This document shows positions 48,201 to 60,716 of a DNA stretch of 64,000 nt, piece after piece. The notes beneath the pieces are model-generated. The model searched no databases. It was given only the letters and a program-made list of their open reading frames with translations, and was not told the origin of the DNA. Position numbers and translations under genes: made by a program. Source of the DNA: Asterella californica (taxonomy: Eukaryota; Streptophyta; Marchantiopsida; Marchantiales; Aytoniaceae); assembly GCA_036924285.1 (NCBI GenBank), contig JAYKYS010000005.1:9920001-9984000 (forward strand). Reading direction: 5' to 3'. Positions within the stretch are counted from its first letter, which is position 1; each line of letters begins with the position of its first letter.

Positions 48201-51200
48201 CAGAGTTTCTGCCAGGAAGGATTTAAGTAGATCATCGATAGAAGCTACTTTGTCAGGCTGACCAACTACAGGCGATTCAGTTGTAAACAGCTCCGATGGT
48301 GTCAGCTTTCTTATGTCAATGAATAGGTTTCTTCTGAGATTACTGTATTAACACAGTCCAACAGATCTTGGATCCATCTTTACAGGGAGTACACGCCTTA
48401 GTCTGCTGGCTCATCTTATTCTTGTTGGTGTTCAAAGGGATGCTAGCTGCTCGAAACTTGAGTTTCAACCTAGTACTTAGGGTAGGATTGTTCTAAGGTA
48501 AGACTTGAAGCCAGGTTCTCGCCAAAGAGAAAGGTGAGTTTTGCGATGATGATAAATCACTTCCTCTCTGTCTTGCGTCGGGGAAGACTGCCCATTGCCT
48601 CTTCACAGTCTTATTCGTTTCGAGTTCAGACATGTTCCAGAGCTTCTCGGCGAGGTTTGCTACTCTCAAAGAGTGTGGAGAGTAAGGACATGAATACTGT
48701 TCGAAGTATATATGTCATATCTCTAATATGAAGTTGTAAGCTGTCACGCAGATTCTTGGCCTGCGTTTGTTAGTAGTTACGAACTCTTTCGTCAATATGT
48801 TACAGCACGGTCCATAAGCACTTGTCCTCAAACAAGTGACGTTATGCAATGTATTGAGGAAGCTCTGAACCTTTGGTCAGCTGTAGATTGCCAAATCTGT
48901 TACGGAATTGAACTGTTATCAGTTTCGCATTATAAGCTGTTTCTCATATACGTTCTGCGTAGATTTCAACGTAAGGGTTGATGTCCCAGGGTTCTGTCCA
49001 AGACAACTATGGTGGCCTTGCGGTGGGATTTAACTTCGTCTTACAGCACAAAATAGAGCTAGGTTCTGCCTCATCTTCGACAGTTATGGCGGTCGTTGCG
49101 GTATGATAATTCTCGACCGAGAGCACACAGGGAACCGACTGTGGCAGGACAATGGATGTTCTTACGCAGTTTCACTTACAAAACCTGTTTTTCTGATTCT
49201 GAGCTGCTGTACTCTGGAAGCTTTTCATTTCGGTTTGTTTCCTCACATATGCTCTGCCTAGCCGTATAGACCTTTCTATGGGCTGTTGCCAGGTTTCTAT
49301 CTGTCTCAATGGACGATGGTGGGCCTGGCGGGTGGATTAAATTTTCGTTTTAGGAGAGAAATACCAAGAAGACAAATGTTGCTTTGGAAGGACAATGGAT
49401 CATTCTCACTCATGTTCTCAGGACTTCACTTGGATTTACGTTCTAAAATCAAAGCGTGAATTACATTGCTCTTTTTCCTAGTTGAAGTGGTTTGGTTGAG
49501 GTCTTCAGAGCTTTAGAGTAAAGGAATTCCATGGTTCAATGGTAGTACGAGCATGTAGACTCAGGAACTTTCAACGTGGCCTGAGAGTAACCTGACAATA
49601 TGAAGTATGCTGGTTAGCAAAACCTTGGACCGTCAGCATATATTCCACATGGTTGTTACGTTTTCCTTAAAGCGAAACTCTGTCAGGGGATTGTTCCTGG
49701 AATTTGTAGTTTGGACAGACCCTTATGTTGGGAGACCAAGCCTCAACAATGGTATTCGGATGTAGTGCTCCAGTGGGACAGTTTTCGGATGGTGAACGGT
49801 TGAAGAGTGTAGTTCTGTTTTCTCGGCTGTACATCTTAAGCGTCTGGAGGGACTCGATGGTCTAGAGGCTACGGTATGCAATTCTTGATGGGTACATCTT
49901 AAGTCTCTGACACAGATAGAACGCTTGTAAAGGCAGAGAGGCGGTAGGTGATATGTCTCCACATGTACAGCACTGTAGACTGGGGAGGTTTTCAGTCTTC
50001 AAGTTGCTGCCGCAACTGCGTAATTCCATTCTTGAATGGACGTCTGCCCTTATCTGGTTTTTGCCGTCAGTTCGGCCACCAGTAAAATGTGAAATAGACG
50101 ATAAGGATAATATCTGTTGCTCGTGATACCTATTGCCTGCTCCATCTGTAGTGCATTATTGATTTAAGGTTCCATATAGACTGATATTCTCGGAGTCTCG
50201 GCGGCCTTTGTGAGACTGTTGTAAAGATTTAAAACGTTTTGGAGCGGAGCGGTTTGATTCCTTTGAACCGTTCGGAAATATAATTTCGCGTCTATACCTG
50301 TAGAGGTTACACGATAGTAGATTATTCACCACTAGCCCATAGCTTACTACAAGAGAGAGAGAGAGAGAGAGAGAGAGTGTGTGCAGCAATTTGGCAATCA
50401 GTCTTGTGCTCTACAGTTGTGGGACGCCGTGGAAGGAGTCTGAGCAGTATAACGAGTTAGAATGGGATGAACATGAAGTGAATGGAAGTCAAAGAAAAGT
50501 ATCAGTTACAGAGTTCAGCCGGGATAATTTGAACAGCAGCTTGCACCTAGCTGCTAATTCGCATTTACCAGTCTTAGCTAATTTTTCAACACTTAAAAGT
50601 ATAATGATAAGGCAAAGCTCAGCCAGCAGGTGGTCATTGCAGGCATAGATTACGAGCCAAAGTGAATATTGAGAACCTTTCGGATGACCTCAAGGTATGG
50701 CAAAGGTTTGGAGGTGTTTCTGTTCATACGCCTGAGGTGGATAATGGTTCCGAGGCAGGTCTCATAGGTTGGGGTGGGAGCCGCGACAAATCAGCTCAAC
50801 AGACGGCAGAGACCGATGAATATGCTTGGCGATGGTACAAGGATCCACGCTTGGAAGAGCTGGGGTTCAGGGGAGTATTCCCTGCCGACACTACTCGTGA
50901 GTGTTTCATAGACCCTGTACGATTTTTCGGAACACAAAATGAGGTCCTGGCTATTGTCTCTTATACCTGATTTGTGCTACTACAAGTTTATTATCATGGA
51001 ACGACTGAGACAAGGGCACCGCGTAAAGGAGGTTATTATCTTCTCTGTCAATGACGTATCAGGAAAACTGCTTCAGGTGTTTCTTCTGATTCTTTCTGTG
51101 TTTGTTTTTGATTTGCGTTTGATTTCGCTGGCGATCAGCACCCATGGTGACCGTAGATCAAACTGTTGGTGAAGAGTATTACTTACTCTGGAGATTAGAA

Positions 51201-52139
51201 CAAGGGGTTGCAGAAGGGTCAAGGGAGATTCCTGAAGGTATTGCGCTTACTTCTCAGACAAAGGCTTAGAAGGTTTGCCAATGTCCTTTTTGTGTTTGAG
51301 TATATTGACGCCAAAAACTTTGACGTGAATCAGGAGAGGCAATACCACTTGAGTACAATCTGGCGGGATTGAATGCTATCAGCTTTGACAAAGGATGCTA
51401 CATAGGTCAGGAACTTATAGCACGAACTCATCATCGTGGGGTTATTCGCAAGCGCCTGATGCCTGTGAACTTCGTTTTCGAAGATGGGACAGGTGAGTAA
51501 ATTTGATGAATGGTTGCTCATTTGTTACTGAGATGATACTGATTCGAAGCTGCGACAAGGTAGCGCTAAATCAAGCGCCCGCAAGTGTATGCTACCATCC
51601 CGAAGAGGAATTCTGTGTGGCGATTTTCACACACTTAAGCTTTCATATCTGAGCAACCATCACGTGAAAGAGACTGCTGCATGGCGTGCTGTAGCTTTTC
51701 ACCATATTCTTCACCACAGCATCTCAGAAGAAACAGATGTGAAAAACCACTTGAGGGGAGAGAGGTTTTCTGAGATAGTATGACCTGGATGATATTTGTC
51801 CTCAACTTTTGGTTTGGAAGGAGTCGACTAGTATTCAAAACGAGCTGGAGAATTTCTGTGATAGTTTTGATGAAATTTTCGGCTGTTGCAGAAGCTCAAC
51901 AAGAGGTAGTTCCGGGAGTTGATATCTTGGATCCAGAGTCGAACAAAAAGGTTGGGAAGGTGACAACAGCTCTTGGACCTCGTGGGTTGGCTCTTATAAG
52001 ACTGGATGCAGCTCAACGAGCTTCAAGCATGCTGAAATTGGATATCCCTGGTCAAAATGTGCAAGCGAAAGCCATAAGACCTAAATGGTGGCCAGGTGAA
52101 TGGGGAAGAGAGGAGCAGCAATCAACTGCGGCAGCGTAG
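45271..52139 (+). CDS. IBA57: IBA57, mitochondrial Fe-S assembly factor (six exons)
   Basis: Member of the GcvT-like/YgfZ family that acts with ISCA proteins in late mitochondrial [4Fe-4S] maturation. Coding exons by splice sites and homology: 45271-45477, 46010-46350, 50643-50896, 51139-51237, 51334-51492, 51892-52139 (1,308 bases, 435 residues plus stop). All introns are GT-AG and phases match. The first 60 or so residues are Arg/Ser/Leu-rich with few acids, fitting a mitochondrial presequence; ATG 45271 is the first in frame. Exon 2 carries [16 protein letters not shown] and NPQGRFLYD, exon 4 [12 protein letters not shown], exon 5 the family signature K320-G-C-Y-x-G-Q-E, and exon 6 the WWPGEW C-terminus typical of plant members. 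All hallmark residues are present, so it looks functional. Intron 2 is unusually long, and the exon 2 acceptor is duplicated. Confidence 0.93.
45872..46014 (+). repeat. 73-bp tandem duplication of the IBA57 exon 2 acceptor
   Basis: TCAACTTGTGCAACAAACC... through TTTCATATCAGGTCAA occurs twice, starting at 45872 and 45945 (period 73, essentially identical over 70 bases). Each copy contains a full polypyrimidine tract and TATCAG acceptor. Only the second acceptor (exon from 46010) keeps the frame; the first (exon from 45937) would run into TAG at 45970 after 11 codons. Confidence 0.92.
48115..48186. repeat. Inverted and direct repeats in IBA57 intron 2
   Basis: GACTTACGCAA (48115-48125) and its reverse complement (48156-48166) enclose a 30-base loop. 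TACCGTAGAGGAC occurs at 48139-48151 and again at 48174-48186. A small foldback element or chance structure; no target duplication was seen. Confidence 0.6.
50352..50377. repeat. (GA)n microsatellite
   Basis: About 13 GA units followed by GTGTGTG, within IBA57 intron 2. Confidence 0.9.
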
Positions 52140-54060
52140 TTATTGGCTTAGTGTCGTAGATATTGATACTTCATTATGAAAGCTTAAACATGTAGACTGG
52201 AAACATCTCACATTTCACCCGACGTTTGGATCGAATTAGAGCAACATATTGTGGTAGAACCCTTTCAAAGGATGCCGGTTATGAGTTGTGTGACGAACTA
52301 CTGTGTTTTATACCGAACTTATGTTTCTGCAGACTCAGCGAGCGCAGCACCATGAGATATTTGCGGCATTTGACTGTCTTGCTCTGTATCATTTGGGCGG
52401 AATGAGCGGTCGTGAACATTTCTCTACCTACTGCTCGGATATGGAATGCAAGCGGTAGAATCTTCCACCTCTTGATGTGTAGAGGATTTGTGAAGACCAG
52501 CGACAGGATCTTCCACTCCTGACTTTCACTTTCACCACAGATTTACCGGCCAACTTCAGCAGGTTCCGGTCAAGCTTGGTAACTTTTGTGGCGTCTACCG
52601 GGCATTCATGGTAATCAAAAGTAGAGTACTATAGGTGCATGTTAAGGAGGATGACTCTGTCGCATGACCTGCTCCTTGACACTGCTAATCTCAGAACTTT
52701 AGCAGGCTTTTTTGTCTTCTCGCAGTTTTGACCCCATCTTGGAGTCGCTTAATATTTTTTATCGCATCACCAAGAACAGAAGTTTTATCAACCCCGAAGG
52801 ACATAATTTGACAATGGTGTTGTTCTGAACGGATGCTTGTGTATCTAGTCCTCACCACGACCAGTCGATTTGCTAGTGATCCGGGATCCGGTTCCATTCC
52901 AAGATATATCCAGTAAATATCCAGTCTAAATTCTCTAGTCGCTTGGGAAGTAGAGGTAGTTGTATCCATCCGTGATATTATATGTGCCTACTCACACATC
53001 ATGGATATTCACCTCCTCCATCTAATATCCAGGCGTTTACTCTGATATTGTGAGAAAAATCATTGGCATTTCATGCAGCTGCTTTGGAAGATTATGATTC
53101 TTCTACCGTGGTGTTCTATGTTTATATGGAGACACCTTATCCCATCCTATCCACTTGGTAAAATGTTTTTGCTTGCGTAGCTCTTTTCTTTCAGACACTC
53201 GATCTATTTCTTTCCTTTTGTACACATACGAGAGTTAGATGAGGTCTCGTTCAGGAAGTTGCTTTATCGTCCTTGAAACTAAAGGATTAAGGATTTCTTT
53301 TAACGTCGAACTATTCAAATTTAAACGTTTATGAATTGCTATCGCATGGTTTATGATATTTTGAAGGAAAATGTGCAGTACTATATTGAGATTCAATATT
53401 CTTATTAACTGTTTTCTTTCCGAAATTATTTGCTATGAACTCATGGATGATAAACTTATCGAGTCTTTATATCAAGATATGAAAATAGAGAGTTCTATTA
53501 ACCACCCTACTATATCATGTTCATCCTGTTTTAAAAAAGAACAACAGATATCATAGGAAGAATACGAATGAACTTAACGTGATAGTCATTCTTAAATAGA
53601 GGAGAAAAGTGTATGATTATAAAATCGACAAACCTTTGACAACGGAAGCCTTGAGGTTATGTTCTCTCCTCAGTTTCCAATTTTGAATTGTACTAAGTTT
53701 AACATTTTCTTGGTTAAAGTGAAGTCACCGAAAAGAGATAAGTTCTATTTCACAAGTATTATCGTAGTCCCAAGTATGTTCGCGGTAGCTTTGTAAAACC
53801 ATGTCTAAATCTATAACTTCAATCCCTTGTTCACATATTGATATAAGACTCATATTTCGAAAGTGTGGATAGACATTCGCGTGAAATCAAGACCTTGGTA
53901 TGTATTTCTATTGAAAACTAAAGTTATGTAGAAACTTCTGCTAAAAGTATCGAAGATAAATTCGCTAGAGTGAATATACTTGAGACTACTATATATGTTG
54001 TGGAAGGTCTTGCCTTGCATGGGCAACAGGACCGCGTAGGTCACGTCCTCAAGCAATTAA
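52140..54060. other. Region downstream of IBA57, no gene seen
   Basis: Begins with the IBA57 3' untranslated region. The rest has only short open frames without resemblance to known proteins, and becomes AT-rich after about 53100. No terminal repeats or RNA genes were recognised. Confidence 0.5.
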
Positions 54061-54294
54061 TGTAGAAAGATCATTATTTCTAAGGAGAAATTGCAAGAAA
54101 AGATAGCAGAGTAGACAAAAATTAAAACTAAAAAAAGATAGGAAAAGCTTCTCATCTCCATGTATATATAGTGGAGGTGAATACAAGAGAAATTCTAATA
54201 TTGAGTTAGCTCTCTAACTAATGTACGTAACAATCACTAATTACTCCAGTTAGTATTAGCCGTCAATCTACTAGAGCTTATGACTATATTAACA
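54061..54294 (-). repeat. Copia 3' LTR
   Basis: TGTTAATATAGTC...TTTCTACA on the minus strand; shares the CTCCATGTATATATAGTGG promoter-like block (TATATATA) with the other LTR. Roughly 80% identical to it, indicating an old insertion. Confidence 0.88.
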
Positions 54295-54311
54295 CTCACT
54301 TTCAAGCTCCA
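54295..54311 (-). other. Copia polypurine tract
   Basis: TGGAGCTTGAAAGTGAG directly upstream of the 3' LTR, a form typical of plant Copia elements. Confidence 0.8.
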
Positions 54312-54599
54312 CTCTACATCTTATAATCATAGACAATGTCCAAAAACATCAAATTTATCTCTAAGTAATGTCTTAATAAAAATATCTGCAACTTAATCTC
54401 TTTTGCTCACATAATTGAACTCAATCTCTCTTGCAAGGATCTTCTCTCTAATGAAATGATAGTGCAGCTCAATGTGTTTCATCTTAGCATGAAAACATGA
54501 TTATTAACTAACTTCATGCTGCTAATGTTGTAAGTATATATCACAACATGATTTGTACATTTCACACCAGTATCAGATAGTAGACATCTGAGCCAAATC

Positions 54600-55500
54600 G
54601 ATTCGCATGTTGTGTTTGTTGTTCTTCGATGCTTGCTTCTGTGAATGACTGAACAATCGTAAGTTGTTTATTAGAAGTCTATCTTAGCAACGCTTCCAAG
54701 TCCAAAAGTGTAACTTGACGTGGATCTCTTATGACACTCTCTGCCCAATCAGCATCAGTGTAACCATGTAATAAAAATGATCGATCGTATCGATAGTGAA
54801 GTTCATACTGCATCGAGAATTTTACGTAACAGAGGATCCGCTTGACAACCTCCGAATGTGTTCTTCGTGATGATTGCATAAACTGGCTAATGAGATTGAC
54901 GGCATAACTCAAGTCTGGTCTGGTGATATTCAAGTAGATAAGACTCCCAACCATCTATACATGCGGAGATCATCAAGTAACTCACCATCCTCTGTTCCTA
55001 GCTTTATTCTTTGCTCTAATGACGTAACAATGGATTTGCAATCGAGCATATCATATCTCTCAAGCATACTGGGAGCATATTGTCGCCTTACAAGCCTAAC
55101 ATCATTTTCATCTCTAAGGGATTCCACAGCAAGGAAGTACTTGAGCTCTCTTAAGTCTATCATCTAGAACTCTGATTTCAAATGATCATTGATCTCGAAA
55201 ATAAACTCCTCATAGTTACAAGTAATGATCAAATCATCAATATCGATCATGATGACCACAATTTGATCTTTTATTTTTAATGAATACAAGGTAGAGTATG
55301 AACTACAGAGATGAAAACCAAGAGAGTACTTGATGCTTGTTTCATACCATAGAGAGTTTTTAGTAACTTACACACACGAGAAGAGAACTCATCATAACTT
55401 GGAAGTTGCTGCATGTAGACCTCATCCTCAAGATCACCGTTGAGAAAGGCGTTTTTGAAGTCCATCTGGTGCATCTTCTAACCTTTTTGAGTCGCAACTG
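54600..55500 (-). pseudogene. pol: Copia reverse transcriptase/RNase H remnant
   Basis: Minus-strand fragments show [20 protein letters not shown] and [11 protein letters not shown] (55277-55474), the active-site strand with D-I-D-D in place of the usual YVDD near 55240, then MVGSLIYLNITRPDLSYAVN and the RNase H start HGYTDADWA (54679-54954). Stops and shifts separate them, so no functional polymerase remains. Confidence 0.87.
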
Positions 55501-56450
55501 CTACTGCGGTTTGAATAATCATCAGCTTCGCAACTCGAGCAAAGTCTCCTCAAAATCCACTCCATGTTGTTGTGCATAGCCCTCAAATATGTGCACATAA
55601 AGGATACATCTAAAAACTTTAAAGAAAGAGTAATCCAGCTTACTGCTTGTGAAGACCTCCATCAGTGTTGGTTGTGCATTATCGCTATAGGCATCTGATT
55701 CATGAGATACACCGCACATGAACCAACTTTGCCCAGTAAGGTCTAGGCATGGTATTCTCGTTCAATGTAGCACGTGCAGCTTCTGTTATGTATCGGTTCT
55801 TGCGCTCCGCAATCTCGTTCTAGTGCGGATTGTAACTGCAAGTCTTCTAGCGTTGGATGCCATGCTCACGTAGATATGCATTAAACTTTCCAGACAAAAA
55901 TTCATCTCCTCCATGAGATCTCAAACAAAGGATAGATTCTCTAGACTACTTCTCCACCAACTTACGAAAAGTCTGGAATGTTGACAGTACTTCGGCAGAG
56001 GACTTGTTTCTTAACAAATAGACCCAAGTATAACACGAATGATCTTCAATGAAGGACACGAAGTACTAGAAATCAGTCAAACTTGATTGAGAAGCATCCA
56101 TATATCAGTGTGAACAAGCTCCAGGAGTTTGTTCGCTCTAAGAGCTATCTAGCTTGCTTGCCAAACTGACATGCTGCACATACTCTAGTGGACTCATTGG
56201 ATTCAAATTTGAACAGACTTGTAACCAGGTCAAAACTCAAAAGACTTTTCAATCTCTAGAAATTCATGTGCTCAATTCTCTTGTGTCATATGTCAATATT
56301 ATACACTATTGGACCACTCTGTCCGTATATGACAACCTGTAATTGAGGCGCAGAGACATCTAGTTTGAACAACTTATCACTTGCTACCCCGAGCTATTAT
56401 AGTGCTATTAGAATCTTCAATAAAGCATCCATCTTTATTGAAGCGCACTT
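55501..56450 (-). pseudogene. pol: Copia integrase remnant
   Basis: Between gag and the reverse transcriptase the minus strand encodes recognisable integrase core pieces: a GGDEFLSGKF-like block near 55900, NPHQNEIAERKNR with the catalytic glutamate near 55820, and sequence through AARATLNE near 55770. It is broken by stops. Confidence 0.75.
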
Positions 56451-56499
56451 GCAAACCTTGCTCTATCAACTGTCATACAGAGAAAATTTCTAGTCAATG

Positions 56500-57760
56500 T
56501 GGGTACATGCAAAACATTCCCTATACTACTAAACGTTGAAGCAAGAATGTCTAGCGGAATGTTATCCTTGTGCTAGATCTGGTGCTTGGTGTCATCGCTT
56601 GTCATCATAAATTGAAGAGTCTTCACATGCTCGAGTGAAGTGAACTACTCCCGATGAGATATCATGTGACTGGTGGTGCTAGAGTCGATCATCCAGTCAA
56701 TCTGTGGATCGAAAGCTGCATTAACTCTGATGTGTTGTAATCAGCAACTATTTCGAATAGACTTGCTCAATTGCTGCATAACATTGTTGGTTGTTGTCGC
56801 ATTGCTTTTGGTTGTTCAGTCGCTTGTAACATTGATTGACATTGTGGCATTGCTTCTTGCAGTAGTTGCAAGAACCGGACCCACGTCTCTGACTGTTGGA
56901 AGAACCAACATGTTGTTGTTGTTGATGCTACCCGTGACCTCATCCACGTCCAACACTTTTTCCATGACTCCTATCTCGAGATCATCCAAAACTTGCAAAA
57001 TAGATAGATTCTTGCTAATCCGACGAAGTAGAATTCTCCATTAGGCACACCTCCTCTCTTAACATCATAGGAACTAGTTCATCAAACTACGGAAGGGATT
57101 CTCTGCTCAAAATTGAAGTGATGAACTGCTTGTACTCAGCAAGCAGTCCTTGCAATGTAGTCTTGATTATGACAGTGAAATCAATCTCGACTTCGACAGA
57201 AGACAATCGATTTACAAGTTGTTTGACGTGGTTCACATAGTCGTTTATGCACATCGATCTCTTCTTCATAGTGTTGAATTGTTGCAACAATTGTAGCTTT
57301 TGCGTCTCTGTTCTTGATTGAAATAGACATGTGAGTGCATCTCAAACTCTCTTGGACGTATCACAGTCCTGGATGTGATCGATCATCGATGTTAAAATTG
57401 TCAGCGTGATGTAGTGAATCATTTGGTACGATCGCTTCTTTCATTCTTTGAATTTTGCATCGAAAACGAGTACATCGGGCGCTTTCTCCTCTTCAGTAAT
57501 AAGATCTCATAGATCTTGTCCTTGCAAAGAAGTCATCATCTTGAACTTCCACACTTGGTAGTTGTTCTTGTCAAGCTTCTCTCCAGTGACCAAAGACACA
57601 TACTACATCATAGCTGCAATCGAGAAATTGCACTATTTTATACGAGGAAAATCTCACAAAACCTCCACGAAACTCGTCCTCTCACATCTCACTATCAAGA
57701 TTTGATCACAAATCACAACAAGGGTAGGCAACTCCGCGCATTATTCCTGCAGCGAGAATG
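56500..57760 (-). pseudogene. gag: Copia gag remnant
   Basis: 57087-57290 encodes a Copia-type gag core (YVNHVKQLVNRLSS, TLQGLLAEYKQFI). A CCHC knuckle (C-x2-C-x4-H-x4-C, CNYCKKQCHNVNQC) is encoded at about 56828-56869. Upstream pieces reach about 57620. Several stops interrupt the frame. Confidence 0.8.
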
Positions 57761-58290
57761 AAAAATGAACTTATTTGCGAACTGCAGGTGTACAAAACAA
57801 GGCAAAAATGTCGAAAGAACAAACCAAGAAAGATTGAAATTGGACCAAATGAGATCAGAAATGGACGCACAATACTTTTAAAATTTCACAAAATTCTCAG
57901 AGTGTTAAGGGCGGACCAACCCTAAATCTTGATCGGACCAGTATTTGTTTTGCACTCAAGTTCGGAAACTTTCGTTTTGGTCAAAAAAGACCCGTTTGAA
58001 AATCTATCGCTAGAAAGCTCCAAATCGGCTGAAACTTGAACGAGTACACAAATTCGCACCTTTTACACAATACAATCCATATGGGACTAGTTGATAGATT
58101 TCAATGAGAAAAACACCGTCTAGGCCTCCGAAATCACCTTCAAAGTTTTTGGTGGCAGAAGAAACAGTTTCGCTTCATCCGAACGCATCAGCAGGATAGT
58201 GCTCGACATCAAGTACAACTCTAGCTGCTCTCTCTTATACTTCTCAATGCACAAAACTCCATCTTGCTCATCAGCAAAGTACACATCTCT

Positions 58291-58307
58291 CTACTACTCT
58301 GATATCA
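58291..58307 (-). other. Copia primer-binding site
   Basis: TGATATCAGAGTAGTAG next to the 5' LTR is a decayed initiator-methionine primer site (TGGTATCAGAGC type). Confidence 0.7.
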
Positions 58308-58541
58308 TATAAAAAGATCGATACTTCTAGGAAGACATTTCGAGAAGAGAGAGAGAATAGACAAGAAAGTAAAATATGAATGAGATAAGAGAGGCTTCAC
58401 CCCTCCATGTATATATAGTGGGAGTGAGTACAAAGAAAACTCTAATGGTTGCTTAGTCCTCTGACTAATTATACGTAACAATCTTAACTACTATGGCTAG
58501 TATTAACCGTTGATCTACTAGAGCTTGAGACTATATCAACA
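58308..58541 (-). repeat. Copia 5' LTR
   Basis: TGTTGATATAGTC...TTTTTATA on the minus strand, same length as the 3' LTR; the terminal CA has become TA. Confidence 0.87.
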
Positions 58542-58545
58542 ATTA

Positions 58546-59949
58546 CTTAGTATGCTCGTGAGTCCATTGCAAGAAGACTCTTTTTGCTATAATTATTCTA
58601 CGTATATGTCTAATGTCCTCATATCATGTATTGCAGTTGAAGGAGTCTCGTCTAACTAAGAAGGATTAGATCAAGTGTTTTAGACGTTGTCGTGACGAGA
58701 GTATTTCTTTGGGAGGGCGAACCTCTTGACTGTGATTGATCAAGAGAACGATAAAAAAAACAGACTACTGCAATCGATGGGAATTCAAAATTCTGTCTCT
58801 TGCGTCCACCAAATACAAATCAAACACTCAGATATATAGATAAGTCTTTCAAGACTCAAATAAACTTTATTTCAGTGTCGACTCCACCATCAAAATCTTC
58901 AATCGTCAAAAATCTCTCCTCTCTCTCTTGCGTGCGTCTCCTCTCTTTTCTATCAATTTTTTGTAAAAGTCCCCGTCGAAAACTGCCACAAGTTGATTTA
59001 CCTAAAAGATAAGCCTCTAGCTAAGCTACCCCCTTCCTAAGCTAGGCCCTTGCTGTCCTTATACGCATGATTATTTATCAAAGCAGTCCCCTAGCTAAGC
59101 TGGGCCTCTACTTAAATTAAAATGAAAGTTTCCCGACTCTTGATGTATCTTGATGTCACCCTGAATATACCATTAGCCATCCAATGTAGACCGAAGCCCC
59201 AACACTTATGGGGCCGCCTCACAGGACTTACAACCCCCCCATATGCGCTTAGTACTCTCGTGAGTCCATTGCAAGAAGACTCTTTTTGCTATAATTATTC
59301 TACGTATATGTCTAATGTCCTCAGATCATGTAGTTGGAGGAGTCTCGTCTAACTAAGAAAGATTAGATCAAGTGTTTTGGACGTTGTAGTGACGAGAGTA
59401 TTTCTTGAGGAAAGCGAACCTCCTGATTGTGATTGATCAGGGGAACGATCAAAAAGAAAATAGAATGCTGCAGGCGATGAGAATTCAAAATTCTATCTCT
59501 TGCGTCCATCAAATACAAATCAAACACTCAGATATACAGATAGGTTTTTCAAGACTCAAATAACATTTATTTTAGTGTCGATTCCACCATCAAAATCTTC
59601 AATCGTCAAAAATCTCTCCTCTCTCTCCTACGCGCGTCTCCTCTCTCTTCTGTCAGTTCTCTATAAAAGTCCTCATCGAAAACTGCCGTAGGATGATTTA
59701 CCTAAAAGATAAGCCTCTAGCTAAGCTGCCCCCTTCCTAAGCTAAGCCCTTGCTATTCTTATACACACGATTTATCAAAGCAGCTCCCTAGCTAAGCTGG
59801 GGCCCTACTTAAAATAGAAGTTTTCCGACTCTCGATGTCATCTTGATGCCACCCTGAATATACCACAAGCCATGCAATGTTGGCCGTAGCCCCAACACTT
59901 ATAGGGCCGTCTCACAAGGCTTACAACCTCCCATATGCACACTAGGTAT
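58546..59949. repeat. Two-copy 0.7-kb tandem duplication at the TE-G LTR end
   Basis: 58546-59247 and 59248-about 59949 align along their length (period about 702), for example CTCGTGAGTCCATTGCAAGA at 58554 and 59257. Each unit contains the end of an LTR (CTCTCGTCAC[G/T]ACA on the minus strand, at 58688 and 59385) plus about 140 bp beyond it. Copies differ by several percent with small indels. Confidence 0.85.
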
Positions 59950-60716
59950 CTCTCATGATATATTCAAGGTGGCATGCGAAGGCTTAGGCCAGGAAGCCCA
60001 CGATTAAGGGAGATACTGGTCTCCCGTCCTTAGATATGCAGGACGTGGTTGCATATTCAACATAGACTCCCTTCCAGGAGACCAACATGCCGGAATAAGA
60101 AACACCGACCAGAGAAAACTGATCCTAAGACCACTTTCCTCCTAGGCGGGCACCCTATCACTGGGATGGCTTGTGCTTCCGTTCAAAAGAGAAATAAAGC
60201 TGGTACATATCCTTAAGAAATTTTTTTTGTACAATCTTTACTAGCTTTTCCTGCACTAACTTCTTTATACAGCTCTGTTTCTAGTGAATAAGGAGTCAAA
60301 ACTATAGTACTCGTCAACACCTACGCACTCATACTATCAAATTATGAACTCGAGTCACGAGCCAGAATCGACAGAGTTCTCGCTCTCACACGTTTCATAC
60401 TTTAAGACTTGTGCTAACTATTACTTAGAACGCTTTTTCTTGAAACTGAAAATATGGAGTCACTCTTCTCGATGAGCTCTGCATTCTAGAACCTTTCGCC
60501 CTCCTTCCAAGGTGATGTCTCAATCCAAGCTAGGGGGCTGCTTGTCAAGCATAACCCCAACTTAACTCCTGCCCAGCTTGCCAAGCATCGCTCCAGCTTA
60601 GCTCCTACCCAGCTTGCCAAGCTAGGGTGCAGCTTCTTTTACAGCTATGTACACAATGGAGAAAAAAAACTCTCTACAACTAGTTTTCACTGTACAGGTC
60701 CATGTACAACACGACA
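59385..60716 (-). repeat. TE-G 3' LTR
   Basis: Starts TGTCGTGTTGTACATGG at 60716 right after the same polypurine tract as in TE-A, and ends CTCTCGTCACTACA at 59385 (1,332 bp). The length is similar to TE-B's LTRs. It contains short repeated phrases around AGCTTGCCAAGC and GCTAAGCT (59700-60640). The terminal part is duplicated to the left. Confidence 0.7.

Larger units (their letters stand above)
46351..50642 (+). other. IBA57 intron 2 (4,292 bp)
   Basis: Bounded by AAAAG/GTTGGT and CAG/GCATAG; the exons rejoin in phase 2 to give a continuous KRHRLRAKV, which matches the plant family. The other introns are 532, 242, 96 and 399 bp. It contains no recognisable coding element. Visible structure: a diverged duplication (49007-49165 against 49315-49415), a 13-bp direct repeat with an 11-bp inverted repeat at 48115-48186, and a GA microsatellite at about 50352-50377. 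Confidence 0.85.
54061..58541 (-). mobile_element. Ty1/Copia element, full length but inactive
   Basis: Two 234-bp LTRs (54061-54294 and 58308-58541) flank a primer site, gag, integrase, reverse transcriptase/RNase H and polypurine tract in Copia order on the minus strand. Flanks ATTAA (54056-54060) and ATTAC (58542-58546) are a one-mismatch 5-bp target duplication. The coding region is broken by many stops and shifts. It is inserted in the flank of the TE-G LTR duplication. Confidence 0.9.
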
